Position numbers and translations under genes: made by a program. Positions 1-6,106 of a stretch of DNA of 6,784 bases are shown here, one piece after another. Source of the DNA: Porticoccus sp047635255 (GTDB lineage: Bacteria; Pseudomonadota; Gammaproteobacteria; Pseudomonadales; Porticoccaceae); the NCBI GenBank assembly GCA_047635255.1, contig JBLIIR010000057.1, forward strand, positions 1 to 6,784, given 5' to 3'. Numbering within the stretch: position 1 is the stretch's first letter; every line of letters begins with the position of its first letter. The notes below the pieces were generated by a model, which was not told the origin of the DNA, did not search any database, and was given only the letters and a program-made list of their open reading frames with translations.

Positions 1-1337
1 TAACTCTCTTTCCTCTCAAATAAATCTGCCATATATCGAGGCAACTCAGGATCATTAGAGAATCCCGCTTTACGTATCGATTCAGGAAATTTTGCAGGAT
101 GGGCTGTAGAAAGACAGACTACGGGAATATCTTGTCGATAAAGTGTTTTACGTGCCGCTTCAACACCAATAGCGGTATGGGGGTCCAAAAGGTACCCAGT
201 GGCTTCCCAGAAGCGAGTCATCACCTGAGTCATGGCTTCATCATCCAGCCGATAGCTCGTAAATACTGCTCGAGCCTTGGTTAATGCCAGATCGCTTAAG
301 ATTAATTTTCCCGTTGTTTTGAAATTCAACATTAAGTTGTTGATAGCCTCACCATCTTGATCATAAAGATCAAATAGCATTCGTTCAAAGTTACTGGACA
401 CCATGATATCCATAGATGGTGAAAGGCTTTGCACTAAAGTCTCAAGGCTATGGTCATTATTACTAATACATCGGTGCAAAATATCATTAGCATTTGTAGC
501 AATAACCAGTCGATCTATCGGTAGGCCCATTTTTTTTGCCAAATAACCTGCAAAGATATCTCCAAAATTTCCAGTAGGAACTGAAAATGATACAGCGCGG
601 TGAGGAGCATCTAATGTCAAACCTGCATAAAAATAATACACAATCTGAGCCATAATCCTTACCCAGTTAATCGAATTAACTGCTACAAGTTGACGATCAG
701 GCGGTAGAAATGATTGATCCCCGAAGCTACTCTTTACCATATTTTGACAATCGTCAAAGTTTCCCTCTAGGGCTAGATTGAAAACATTGTTCTGAAGAAC
801 TGTCGTCATTTGTCTGCGCTGTACTTCAGAAACTCTATTGTGAGGATGCAGAATAAAGATATCTACATTATCACTATGGCGACATCCTTCAATTGCTGCT
901 GAGCCAGTATCGCCAGAAGTGGCGCCCATAATAACTACACGTTGATCCTTTTTTTTCAAAACATAATCCAGCAGATTGCCGAGAAATTGCAAAGCAAAGT
1001 CTTTAAACGCTAGAGTGGGACCATGGAATAACTCAAGAATAAACTCGTTATGGGCGGTCTGTACGAGAGGGGCGATAGCATCGTGACGAAAAGTACTATA
1101 AGTTTTTTGAATCAACTCTCTTAAGTCATCGTCTGGGACTTCTCCATCCACAAACGGTGACATCACCTTGAAGGCCAGCTCCTGATAAGACAAAGAAGCC
1201 CACGAAGCGATTTCTTCTTTAGAGAATTGAGGGATTTTTTCTGGCACATACAAACCCCCGTCACTCGCAAGGCCTGCCAACATTGCACCCTCGAATGATA
1301 ATGCGGGAGATTGTCCACGCGTACTGATATATTTCAA
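1..1337 (-). CDS. thrC: Threonine synthase, 3' end cut by window edge
   Basis: Threonine synthase is a cytoplasmic PLP enzyme (fold type II) that turns O-phospho-L-homoserine into L-threonine, the last step of the pathway. The frame is open for 445 codons from a TTG at 1337 and runs off the left edge; the last two visible bases are TA, so the next codon is Tyr or a stop. Pseudomonas-type ThrC proteins are about 470 residues, so roughly 20-25 residues are probably missing. Visible motifs are the N-terminal MKYISTRGQ, the PLP-lysine segment HGPTLAFKDFA (Lys112), ATSGDTGSAA (139-148), the PTGNFGD phosphate loop (254-260) and TAHPAKFPE near the C-terminus. TTG is chosen because AGGTGG lies 5 bases upstream and the protein then begins as the family does. 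GTG codons at 1346 and 1343 are also in frame, just after a TAG, but lie inside the ribosome site. It follows hom by 73 bases, with no terminator between them. Identity is certain; the start is likely. Confidence 0.96.
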   Translation of the reverse strand, partial: MKYISTRGQSPALSFEGAMLAGLASDGGLYVPEKIPQFSKEEIASWASLSYQELAFKVMSPFVDGEVPDDDLRELIQKTYSTFRHDAIAPLVQTAHNEFILELFHGPTLAFKDFALQFLGNLLDYVLKKKDQRVVIMGATSGDTGSAAIEGCRHSDNVDIFILHPHNRVSEVQRRQMTTVLQNNVFNLALEGNFDDCQNMVKSSFGDQSFLPPDRQLVAVNSINWVRIMAQIVYYFYAGLTLDAPHRAVSFSVPTGNFGDIFAGYLAKKMGLPIDRLVIATNANDILHRCISNNDHSLETLVQSLSPSMDIMVSSNFERMLFDLYDQDGEAINNLMLNFKTTGKLILSDLALTKARAVFTSYRLDDEAMTQVMTRFWEATGYLLDPHTAIGVEAARKTLYRQDIPVVCLSTAHPAKFPESIRKAGFSNDPELPRYMADLFERKES

Positions 1338-1348
1338 AATCACCACCT
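1338..1348 (-). promoter_or_regulatory. thrC ribosome binding site (decides the TTG start)
   Basis: On the minus strand AGGTGG (1348-1343) is followed by TGATT and then TTG at 1337. This is a strong Shine-Dalgarno match at 5-base spacing. It supports TTG over the two GTG codons at 1346 and 1343, which overlap the site itself. Confidence 0.7.
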
Positions 1349-1410
1349 ACCTGACTGGCATTCGCTTGCTATCTTTAATTTCGCTACTTACCGAGATGCT
1401 TTGCAACTGT

Positions 1411-2715
1411 TCAGATTAATGACTCAACCCTTATCCTGACGACATCCCCCGCTATCACATCTAGAGCCTGAATTGTTTCCACAGCCTTATCTAGATATTT
1501 CTCCAGAGTGCTGTTGGTCAGAAGAATCAATTGAGCATGATCCTTGCCTGCTGTAGGCTCTTTTTGAATCACAGCCTCAATACTTATATTTTCTTCACTC
1601 AAAGCCCTGGTGATTTGAGTCAGTACCCCCGGAACATCTAGAGCAGTAATCCTCATATAACTAGCAGTTTCTATCTCACTGATGGGCAGCACATTGATGT
1701 CCCTCAACTGATCCGACTGAAAGCCATAATGCGGGGTACGCTGCTCTGGTCCAGCCCCCAATGTTCGAGCAATATCACAAATATCAGCAATTACTGCAGA
1801 AGCAGTTGCCTCGGCACCGGCTCCAGAGCCATAGTACATACTAGGCCCAGCTGCATCACCTTTGACTAATACTGCATTCATAACTCCATCTACATTGGCT
1901 ATTAAACGCTTCTCAGGTATTAATGCTGGATGGACACGTAATTCGATTGCGTCGTTTCTTTTTCTGGCAACGCCTAGGTGTTTAATTCGATATCCAAGCT
2001 GCTCGGCATACACGACATCCTGAGGATCAATTTTGGCAATCCCTTCAGTAAAAATCTTATCAAACTGTAAAGGACACCCAAATGCTAAGGAAGCTAAAAT
2101 AGCTAGTTTATGTGCTGCGTCAATACCCTCGACATCAAAGGTAGGGTCAGCTTCAGCATAACCAAGTTTTTGAGCTTCTTGCAAAACATCCATAAACTCA
2201 CGATTCTTATCTCTAATTTCAGTCAAAATGAAATTAGAGGTTCCATTAATTATTCCTGCAATCCATTCAACATCATTAGCAATCAATCCCTCTCTAATAG
2301 CCTTCACGATCGGAATACCTCCAGCTACTGCGGCTTCAAATGCAACGGTAACGCCTTTCTCTACAGCGGCGGCAAAAATTTCATTGCCAGACTCAGCGAT
2401 TAAAGCCTTGTTGGCAGTAACAACATGCTTCCCATTAGCAATAGCTCTTAGCACCAAATCCTTGGCAACTGTAGTTCCACCAATAAGCTCCACTAAAATA
2501 TCAACATCAGGGTTGTCTGCCACAGAGAATATATCTCGAGAGATATTTATTCCTGTTAAATCACAATCCGCGCTATCACGTCTGGCTCCAACCTGGCACA
2601 CAATAATCTCACGACCCACTCGAGCGCTAATCTCTTTGAAATTTCGACTTAGCACATTGATTGTGCCGCTTCCTACAGTACCTAAACCACAAATACCGAT
2701 ATTTACAGAATTCAA
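1411..2715 (-). CDS. hom: Homoserine dehydrogenase with C-terminal ACT domain
   Basis: Homoserine dehydrogenase reduces L-aspartate 4-semialdehyde to L-homoserine with NAD(P)H, at the branch towards threonine and methionine. The 434-residue length matches the Pseudomonas-type monofunctional enzyme; there is no aspartokinase domain. The Rossmann motif is GLGTVG (residues 10-15). KHVVTANKAL holds Lys103. The central catalytic domain contains AGIINGTSNFIL (153-164), YAEADPTFDVEG and IDAAHK, where Asp199 and Lys203 correspond to catalytic residues of characterised enzymes. From about 352 to the end an ACT domain (YMRITALDVPGVLTQI onward) suggests feedback control by an amino acid, by family knowledge threonine. 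The start is TTG; no ATG or GTG occurs between it and the upstream in-frame stop at 2769-2767, and the protein lines up with the family from this residue. AGGG lies 8 bases upstream. It has its own candidate promoter at 2847-2875 and is probably cotranscribed with thrC. Confidence 0.97.
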   Translation of the reverse strand: MNSVNIGICGLGTVGSGTINVLSRNFKEISARVGREIIVCQVGARRDSADCDLTGINISRDIFSVADNPDVDILVELIGGTTVAKDLVLRAIANGKHVVTANKALIAESGNEIFAAAVEKGVTVAFEAAVAGGIPIVKAIREGLIANDVEWIAGIINGTSNFILTEIRDKNREFMDVLQEAQKLGYAEADPTFDVEGIDAAHKLAILASLAFGCPLQFDKIFTEGIAKIDPQDVVYAEQLGYRIKHLGVARKRNDAIELRVHPALIPEKRLIANVDGVMNAVLVKGDAAGPSMYYGSGAGAEATASAVIADICDIARTLGAGPEQRTPHYGFQSDQLRDINVLPISEIETASYMRITALDVPGVLTQITRALSEENISIEAVIQKEPTAGKDHAQLILLTNSTLEKYLDKAVETIQALDVIAGDVVRIRVESLI

Positions 2716-2846
2716 TGTATTCGCCCTGATTTTAAAGTTAATTTTTACGCCTAAAATAAAAAATAATTATCACAAGCATAGATTCAATATAACGCTTTAA
2801 CTTCTATATGAAAAATTAAGGGCTTGCACCCAGCAAGAGGTTCGCA
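2716..2846 (-). other. AT-rich hom leader with a small 5' hairpin
   Basis: This is the predicted untranslated leader of hom. Close to the expected 5' end is a hairpin with stem CTTGC / GCAAG and loop TGGGT (2837-2823), followed after CCCTTAA by TTTTT. The stem is only 5 bp, so it is weak as a terminator of dsbC or an attenuator. The rest is very AT-rich, with a small ATG frame at 2779-2738 (MLVIIIFYFRRKN) that has no ribosome site. No threonine-rich leader peptide and no known riboswitch fold is recognisable. Confidence 0.35.
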
Positions 2847-2875
2847 ACCATAATAGTCGGCAATGTAACTGTCAA
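2847..2875 (-). promoter_or_regulatory. Candidate sigma70 promoter for hom-thrC
   Basis: On the minus strand a perfect -35 hexamer TTGACA (2875-2870) is followed by a 17-base spacer and TATGGT (2852-2847), which matches TATAAT at four of six positions. TATTAT (2855-2850) overlaps but would leave only 14 bases of spacing. Transcription would start near 2840, giving a leader of about 125 bases before the hom TTG. The site lies in the 210-base gap after dsbC, where a separate promoter for threonine biosynthesis makes sense. It is predicted from sequence only. Confidence 0.5.
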
Positions 2876-2925
2876 TGATAGTGGCAAAGTTTAAGCACTA
2901 ACCACTGAACTGCTAACCCCTTGAA

Positions 2926-3684
2926 TTATTCACTCTCAATGACTGCCAATAGCTCTTTAGCCGAACGATAGCCCATCAATAGTGTTCCATCCTCCAAAAT
3001 CATCGCAGGTGTACCTGTAATACCTATTTCTTGACCGAGACCATATTGATCAGCAATAGGGTTGTCGTTGCAAATGTTCTCGGGGATAGCTTCACGATTC
3101 TTTAAAGCCGACAATGCTTGTTTTTTATCACTAGCGCACCAGGCAGAAGTTATTTTCTTATATGACTCAGAACCAATGCCCGCTCTCGGGAAGCCCAGAT
3201 ACCTCACCTCTACGCCGCGTACAGAAAGGGCAGGCAGGGTTTCATTGTGAAATTTTCGACAAAAATGGCAATCTACATCAGTAAAAACATAAATAATTTC
3301 TTCAGTCTTGTCCGTTGATGAGGGAAATGCAATCACGTCATCTGGGGCAATAGCCCCCATTTTATTTTTACGCATCTCTGTAATATGACGGGCCACAACA
3401 GGCACGAATTCGCCGGGTTTCGCATGATACATATCTCCCGCTATTGCATACTCTCCTGTTTCTCCAACATAAAGAAACTGTGTAGCATTAACTCTAATCA
3501 GGTAAAGGCCTTGAATTTTTGTCTTTTCTATATTTCCGAAGTTTAAATCTGGGCGAGAGACCTTAAGTGTGTCTGTGATTTTCTTAGCAACCTCCACAGA
3601 AACACCTTCGGCAGCTGCTGATATAGCGACACATAGTAGAAGACATGCCACCAAAATATAAGATCTTATTGTTAATAAATTCAT
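2926..3684 (-). CDS. dsbC: Periplasmic thiol:disulfide isomerase DsbC
   Basis: DsbC corrects wrong disulfide bonds in periplasmic proteins and is kept reduced by DsbD. Numbering here is from the upstream ATG at 3699 (257 residues). A signal peptide is clear: a short N-region with Arg, a hydrophobic core (YILVACLLLCVAISA) and an AAAEG cleavage region near residue 30. An N-terminal dimerisation domain follows (about 33-100), then a thioredoxin-fold domain with VFTDVDCHFCRKFHNE. The active-site cysteines are 144 and 147; a second pair, 188 and 210, matches the structural disulfide of E. coli DsbC. The cis-proline segment GITGTPAMI has Pro231. The active site is CHFC, whereas E. coli DsbC has CGYC. 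I prefer the ATG at 3684 (252 residues), because GAAGGA lies just upstream while the ATGs at 3699 and 3696 have no ribosome site. The gene follows xerD with a 38-base gap (23 from the upstream ATG), the same pairing as in E. coli. Family assignment is firm; the start is moderately sure. Confidence 0.94.
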   Translation of the reverse strand: MNLLTIRSYILVACLLLCVAISAAAEGVSVEVAKKITDTLKVSRPDLNFGNIEKTKIQGLYLIRVNATQFLYVGETGEYAIAGDMYHAKPGEFVPVVARHITEMRKNKMGAIAPDDVIAFPSSTDKTEEIIYVFTDVDCHFCRKFHNETLPALSVRGVEVRYLGFPRAGIGSESYKKITSAWCASDKKQALSALKNREAIPENICNDNPIADQYGLGQEIGITGTPAMILEDGTLLMGYRSAKELLAVIESE

Positions 3685-3688
3685 ATTT

Positions 3689-3694
3689 TCCTTC
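3689..3694 (-). promoter_or_regulatory. dsbC ribosome binding site (decides the start)
   Basis: GAAGGA on the minus strand lies 4 bases before the ATG at 3684. It overlaps the ATG at 3696 and lies downstream of the ATG at 3699, both preceded only by A/T-rich sequence. The spacing is a little short, so support for the later start is moderate. Confidence 0.5.
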
Positions 3695-3722
3695 ATCATA
3701 AATATTTATTTTTATGTGCAGT

Positions 3723-4634
3723 CTAGCCCCTAGGGTGATGCTTGGCATGCAATGCTTTCATACGACTATTAGCTACATGAGTATAAATTTGAGTAGTCGA
3801 AAGATCACTATGCCCCAGCAATAATTGAACCACTCTGAGGTCAGCGCCATGGTTTAATAAATGAGTTGCAAAAGCATGGCGGAGTGTATGCGGTGAAACG
3901 GGCTTCTCTATTCCTGCATCTTTAGCATGCCGCTTCAATCGATGCCAAAACGTTTGTCGTGTCATCTGTTGGGCTCTAGCGCTAACAAATAGAACATCAC
4001 TTTGAACGTGATTTAACAACATGGGTCTTGAACACTTGAGATACTTGTCCAACCAGCTCATTGCTTCTTCCCCTAAAGGCACAAGTCTCTCTTTGGCGCC
4101 TTTACCAAACACCCTGACAACTCCTTGACGTAAGTTTATCTCATGCAGTCTTAAGCTTATCAGTTCTGTTACCCTCAACCCAGAAGCATAAAGAACTTCT
4201 AGCATAGTTCTGTCGCGTAACCCCAAAATATCTTTAACATTTGGAGTGGCTAGCAATATCTCAATATCATCTTCAGACAAGCCCTTAGGAAGCGGACGCC
4301 CTAATTTTGGATTATCCACTAACGCTGTAGGGTCTATTTGTATCTTTTTTTCTCGTAAGAAGTGACGATAAAATCCGCGCAAACATGACAATTGCCTTGC
4401 TGTAGTTCTTGCAGATAAGCCTTGCTCAAAACGATGAGACAGAAATATTTGTAAGTTTTGGCGCACAACTGCTAGCAGCTTGATGCCTTGGGGATCTAGC
4501 CATTTAGCAAAACTCCTCAAATCACGACCATAAGATTCCAGACTATTTCGACTTAACCCTTTTTCCATCCATATAGAATCAAGGTAGTCATCAATAAGAA
4601 GCTGATTGGCACTACTAGTAGTAGTAGCAGTCAT
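3723..4634 (-). CDS. xerD: Tyrosine recombinase XerD
   Basis: XerD acts with XerC at the chromosomal dif site to resolve chromosome dimers at division, under FtsK control. The protein has 303 residues, close to the 298 of E. coli XerD. It has the N-terminal SAM-like core-binding domain (about 10-95) and a C-terminal catalytic domain (about 115-300). The catalytic set is complete: Arg154 (ASGLRVTEL), Lys178 (GKGAKERLVPLG), His249 and Arg252 (SPHTLRHAFATHLL), His275 (LLGHSDLSTTQ) and the nucleophile Tyr284 (IYTHV). It is called XerD rather than XerC because of the dsbC neighbour and the overall sequence. The start at 4634 is the only ATG before Met23, but it has no Shine-Dalgarno sequence. It is preceded by two near-copies of itself, and the TGA of a six-codon upstream frame overlaps this ATG. 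The N-terminus MTATTTSSANQ is low in complexity and is encoded by the repeats. It probably heads an operon with dsbC. Confidence 0.95.
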   Translation of the reverse strand: MTATTTSSANQLLIDDYLDSIWMEKGLSRNSLESYGRDLRSFAKWLDPQGIKLLAVVRQNLQIFLSHRFEQGLSARTTARQLSCLRGFYRHFLREKKIQIDPTALVDNPKLGRPLPKGLSEDDIEILLATPNVKDILGLRDRTMLEVLYASGLRVTELISLRLHEINLRQGVVRVFGKGAKERLVPLGEEAMSWLDKYLKCSRPMLLNHVQSDVLFVSARAQQMTRQTFWHRLKRHAKDAGIEKPVSPHTLRHAFATHLLNHGADLRVVQLLLGHSDLSTTQIYTHVANSRMKALHAKHHPRG

Positions 4635-4651
4635 ATAGTAGTAGCAGTCAT
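4631..4651 (-). other. Six-codon upstream reading frame MTATTI overlapping the xerD start
   Basis: The ATG in the middle repeat opens six codons that end in TGA at 4633-4631. That stop shares TG with the xerD ATG at 4634, forming ATGA, a typical stop-start overlap for translational coupling. No Shine-Dalgarno sequence precedes it, so a coupling role is only an inference. Confidence 0.25.
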
Positions 4652-4654
4652 ATT

Positions 4655-4675
4655 TTATTTAGTAGCAGCAGTCAT
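4655..4675 (-). other. Six-codon upstream reading frame MTAATK
   Basis: The ATG in the outermost repeat opens a frame of six codons ending in TAA at 4657-4655. It has no ribosome site of its own. It may be a by-product of the repeats or may affect initiation at xerD; there is no direct evidence of translation. Confidence 0.2.
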
Positions 4676-4730
4676 ATTTTATTCTAAATACCCAAAACTT
4701 CAGCGCTAAGTATAATAGTGCATATTACAA

Positions 4731-4760
4731 CCTATAGTGCCCAAGAGGCTACTCCGTCAA
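4731..4760 (-). promoter_or_regulatory. Candidate promoter for xerD-dsbC
   Basis: On the minus strand TTGACG (4760-4755, five of six matches) is separated by 18 bases from TATAGG (4736-4731, four of six). It lies just after the terminator of the ribosomal operon and would give a leader of about 90 bases before xerD. A second -10-like TATACT lies at 4714-4709 but has no good -35 at normal spacing. It is a prediction only. Confidence 0.4.
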
Positions 4761-4786
4761 TTTATATCTCAATAATTTTATTCAAC

Positions 4787-4811
4787 AAAAAAGGTGCTAA
4801 CAAATAGCACC
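4787..4811 (-). terminator. Rho-independent terminator of the rpsP-rimM-trmD-rplS operon
   Basis: Read on the minus strand, GGTGCTA, a 5-base loop TTTGT and TAGCACC form a perfect 7-bp stem followed directly by six T (4792-4787). It lies 43 bases after the rplS stop. The plus strand also shows a T-rich tail (CTTCTTTTT) after the same stem, so the hairpin could work in both directions, but no plus-strand gene needs it here. Confidence 0.9.
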
Positions 4812-4853
4812 CTTCTTTTTGAGCTAGCCTTACTCATCAGAGCTAAGTTACAT

Positions 4854-5210
4854 TTAGCCTAATTTTTCTTTAATGCGTGCCTTACGGCCGGACAGTTCAC
4901 GTAGATAATATAACTTAGCTTGTCGCACATCTCCACGACGAGAGACAGCTATACTTTCAACCTGCGGACTATAGGTCTGAAAGGTACGCTCCACGCCAAT
5001 ACCATTGGATATCTTACGCACAGTAAAGGCAGAATTGAGGGCACGATTGCGTTTAGCAATCACAACACCTTCAAAGGCCTGAAGGCGCTCACGCGTACCT
5101 TCTATAACCTTCACCTGCACTACAACGGTATCGCCAGGTGAAAATTGTGGGAGCTCCTTGCCCATCTGCTCCGCTTCGATTGCTGCTATAATTGAATTTT
5201 TACCGCTCAT
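4854..5210 (-). CDS. rplS: 50S ribosomal protein L19
   Basis: L19 is a component of the large ribosomal subunit located at the interface with the 30S subunit. The 118-residue length is close to the roughly 115 of E. coli L19. The conserved core FSPGDTVVVQVKVIEG (23-38) and LQAFEGVVIAKR (43-54) is present, as is FTVRKISNGIGVERTF. The C-terminal family signature RRGDVRQAKLYYLR (91-104) is followed by the basic tail SGRKARIKEKL. The ATG at 5210 has a strong ribosome site, GAGGAG at 5222-5217 with 6 bases of spacing, as expected for a highly expressed ribosomal protein. It is the last gene of the operon, 75 bases after trmD and before the terminator at 4787-4811. Confidence 0.98.
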   Translation of the reverse strand: MSGKNSIIAAIEAEQMGKELPQFSPGDTVVVQVKVIEGTRERLQAFEGVVIAKRNRALNSAFTVRKISNGIGVERTFQTYSPQVESIAVSRRGDVRQAKLYYLRELSGRKARIKEKLG

Positions 5211-5236
5211 GGTTTGCTCCTCAGCTTTTATAATTT

Positions 5237-5264
5237 GGCGCTATTCGCCTTTTTTTGAGTAGCG
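5237..5264 (-). promoter_or_regulatory. Possible alternative hairpins upstream of rplS
   Basis: In the 75-base trmD-rplS gap two small stems share bases and so exclude each other: GGCG/CGCC (5249-5246 with 5240-5237) and CGCTA/TAGCG (5264-5260 with 5243-5239). A run of seven A sits between them on the minus strand. Both stems are short (4 and 5 bp). They might influence rplS expression relative to trmD, which is known to differ in E. coli, but this could be chance. Confidence 0.2.
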
Positions 5265-5285
5265 TCGAACAGAGAGGAAAGCAAC

Positions 5286-6050
5286 CTACTTGCTTTCGTC
5301 AGTCGACTCTTCTGAAATACTATGTTTAGCTAGGCTATCAAGTATTTTTTGTTGCTTTTCGTTAAGCCTCATACCTTCTAATAAGTCTGGTCGCCTCTCC
5401 CAAGTTCTTTTTAGTGACTCTCTTAGTCGCCATTGCTTAATATCTTTATGGTTTCCTGACAATAATACATCCGGAACTTTCAAATTTTCGTAACATTCAG
5501 GTCTCGTATAGTGAGGATGGTCCAGTAAACCCTCTGAGAATGAATCTTGCTGTGCGGACTCTTCGTGACCTAGAGCTCCAGGAAGCTGACGCACTATTGT
5601 GTCTATTATTACCATAGCAGCCAACTCTCCACCGCTAAGAACATAGTCACCAATAGACCACTCTTCATCAACTTCTAGTTCAATCAACCTCTCGTCTACA
5701 CCTTCGTATCGCCCAGCGATTAATATAAGATTCTGATCGACAACCAATGACTTTACGCCCTCTTGGTCTAATACTCTTCCTTGGGGAGATAAGTAAACAA
5801 CCTTAGCTTCATCTCCTATCCACTCTCGTGCTTCTCTGATTGATTGACGCAATGGCTCAATAAGCAACACCATCCCGGGACCGCCGCCATATGGCCTATG
5901 GTCTACCGTCTGATGGCGATCAACAGTATAAGCTCTAGGGTTAAACATCCCAACATCAACAAGACCAAGCTTAACGGCGCGGCCACTTACACCATAACTA
6001 AGTACTGCATCAAACATTTCCGGAAATAGCGTGACCAAAGCTATCCTCAT
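5286..6050 (-). CDS. trmD: tRNA (guanine37-N1)-methyltransferase TrmD
   Basis: TrmD methylates N1 of G37, next to the anticodon in tRNAs for Leu, Pro and Arg, using S-adenosylmethionine, and so prevents +1 frameshifting. It is a SPOUT-family enzyme with a deep trefoil knot, active as a dimer. At 254 residues it is the expected length. Visible motifs are MRIALVTLFPEMF at the start, PYGGGPGM (53-60), LSPQGR (87-92), GRYEGVDERL (113-122), EWSIGDYVLSGGELAAM (130-146) and QQDSFSEGLLDHPHYTRP (167-184). Arg154 and Asp169 match the catalytic residues of the E. coli enzyme. The C-terminal RNA-binding domain follows, with GNHKDIKQWRLRESLKRTW. The ATG at 6050 has GGGAG (6062-6058) 7 bases upstream. It lies 56 bases after rimM. 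Confidence 0.98.
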   Translation of the reverse strand: MRIALVTLFPEMFDAVLSYGVSGRAVKLGLVDVGMFNPRAYTVDRHQTVDHRPYGGGPGMVLLIEPLRQSIREAREWIGDEAKVVYLSPQGRVLDQEGVKSLVVDQNLILIAGRYEGVDERLIELEVDEEWSIGDYVLSGGELAAMVIIDTIVRQLPGALGHEESAQQDSFSEGLLDHPHYTRPECYENLKVPDVLLSGNHKDIKQWRLRESLKRTWERRPDLLEGMRLNEKQQKILDSLAKHSISEESTDESK

Positions 6051-6106
6051 TGCCGCGCTCCCGTAGCTTATCTGATGATTCCGTCGCTCTACTTAGTTTA
6101 GTACTT

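Larger units (their letters stand above)
4620..4683 (-). repeat. Three direct repeats of the xerD start sequence
   Basis: Two perfect 17-bp tandem copies (plus strand AGTAGTAGCAGTCATAT) occupy 4620-4636 and 4637-4653. A further 17-bp identity (AGCAGTCATATTTTATT) links 4643-4659 with 4667-4683, 24 bases apart. The three units each contain, on the minus strand, an ATG followed by ACT GCT and ACT codons, with ATGs at 4634, 4651 and 4675. Only the copy at 4634 opens into xerD. The pattern looks like local slippage or tandem duplication at the start of the gene. Confidence 0.9.

Noticed and set aside
99..284. Short plus-strand frames opposite thrC, dsbC, rplS, trmD and rimM (for example 99-284, 3062-3250, 4920-5141, 5290-5493, 6343-6531)
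   Set aside because: All are antisense to strongly conserved genes, are 61-97 codons at most, have no ribosome sites of note and show no recognisable protein family.
1344..1346. GTG at 1346 (or 1343) as the thrC start
   Set aside because: Both GTG codons sit within the AGGTGGTG ribosome site for the TTG at 1337, and the family N-terminus MKYISTRG matches the TTG start.
2738..2779. Small leader frame MLVIIIFYFRRKN before hom as a branched-chain or threonine attenuator peptide
   Set aside because: It has no ribosome site, no Thr codons and no GC-rich terminator hairpin after it; runs of Ile and Phe codons are expected in such AT-rich DNA. It is mentioned only as part of the leader.
2228..2800. 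A 190-codon open frame on the plus strand, opposite hom
   Set aside because: It lies almost wholly antisense to the strongly conserved hom gene, has a low-complexity Ser/Ile/Pro/Ala-rich translation with no recognisable domain, and is best explained as a shadow of hom codon use.
2885..2920. tRNA-like D-arm on the minus strand (TTCAGTGGTTAGTGC) in the dsbC-hom gap
   Set aside because: The D-loop resemblance is good, but the following bases do not form an anticodon stem, there is no GTTCRA T-arm at the right distance, and no acceptor stem pairs. It is probably chance.
4688..4716. Plus-strand TATAAT at 4711-4716 as a divergent promoter
   Set aside because: No -35-like hexamer is found at 16-18 bases upstream, and no plus-strand gene follows; xerD lies on the opposite strand.
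5237..5256. Plus-strand hairpin GGCG/CGCC followed by seven T as a terminator
   Set aside because: The stem is only 4 bp and there is no plus-strand gene to terminate. On the coding strand the T-run becomes an A-run before the hairpin, so it does not end the operon.
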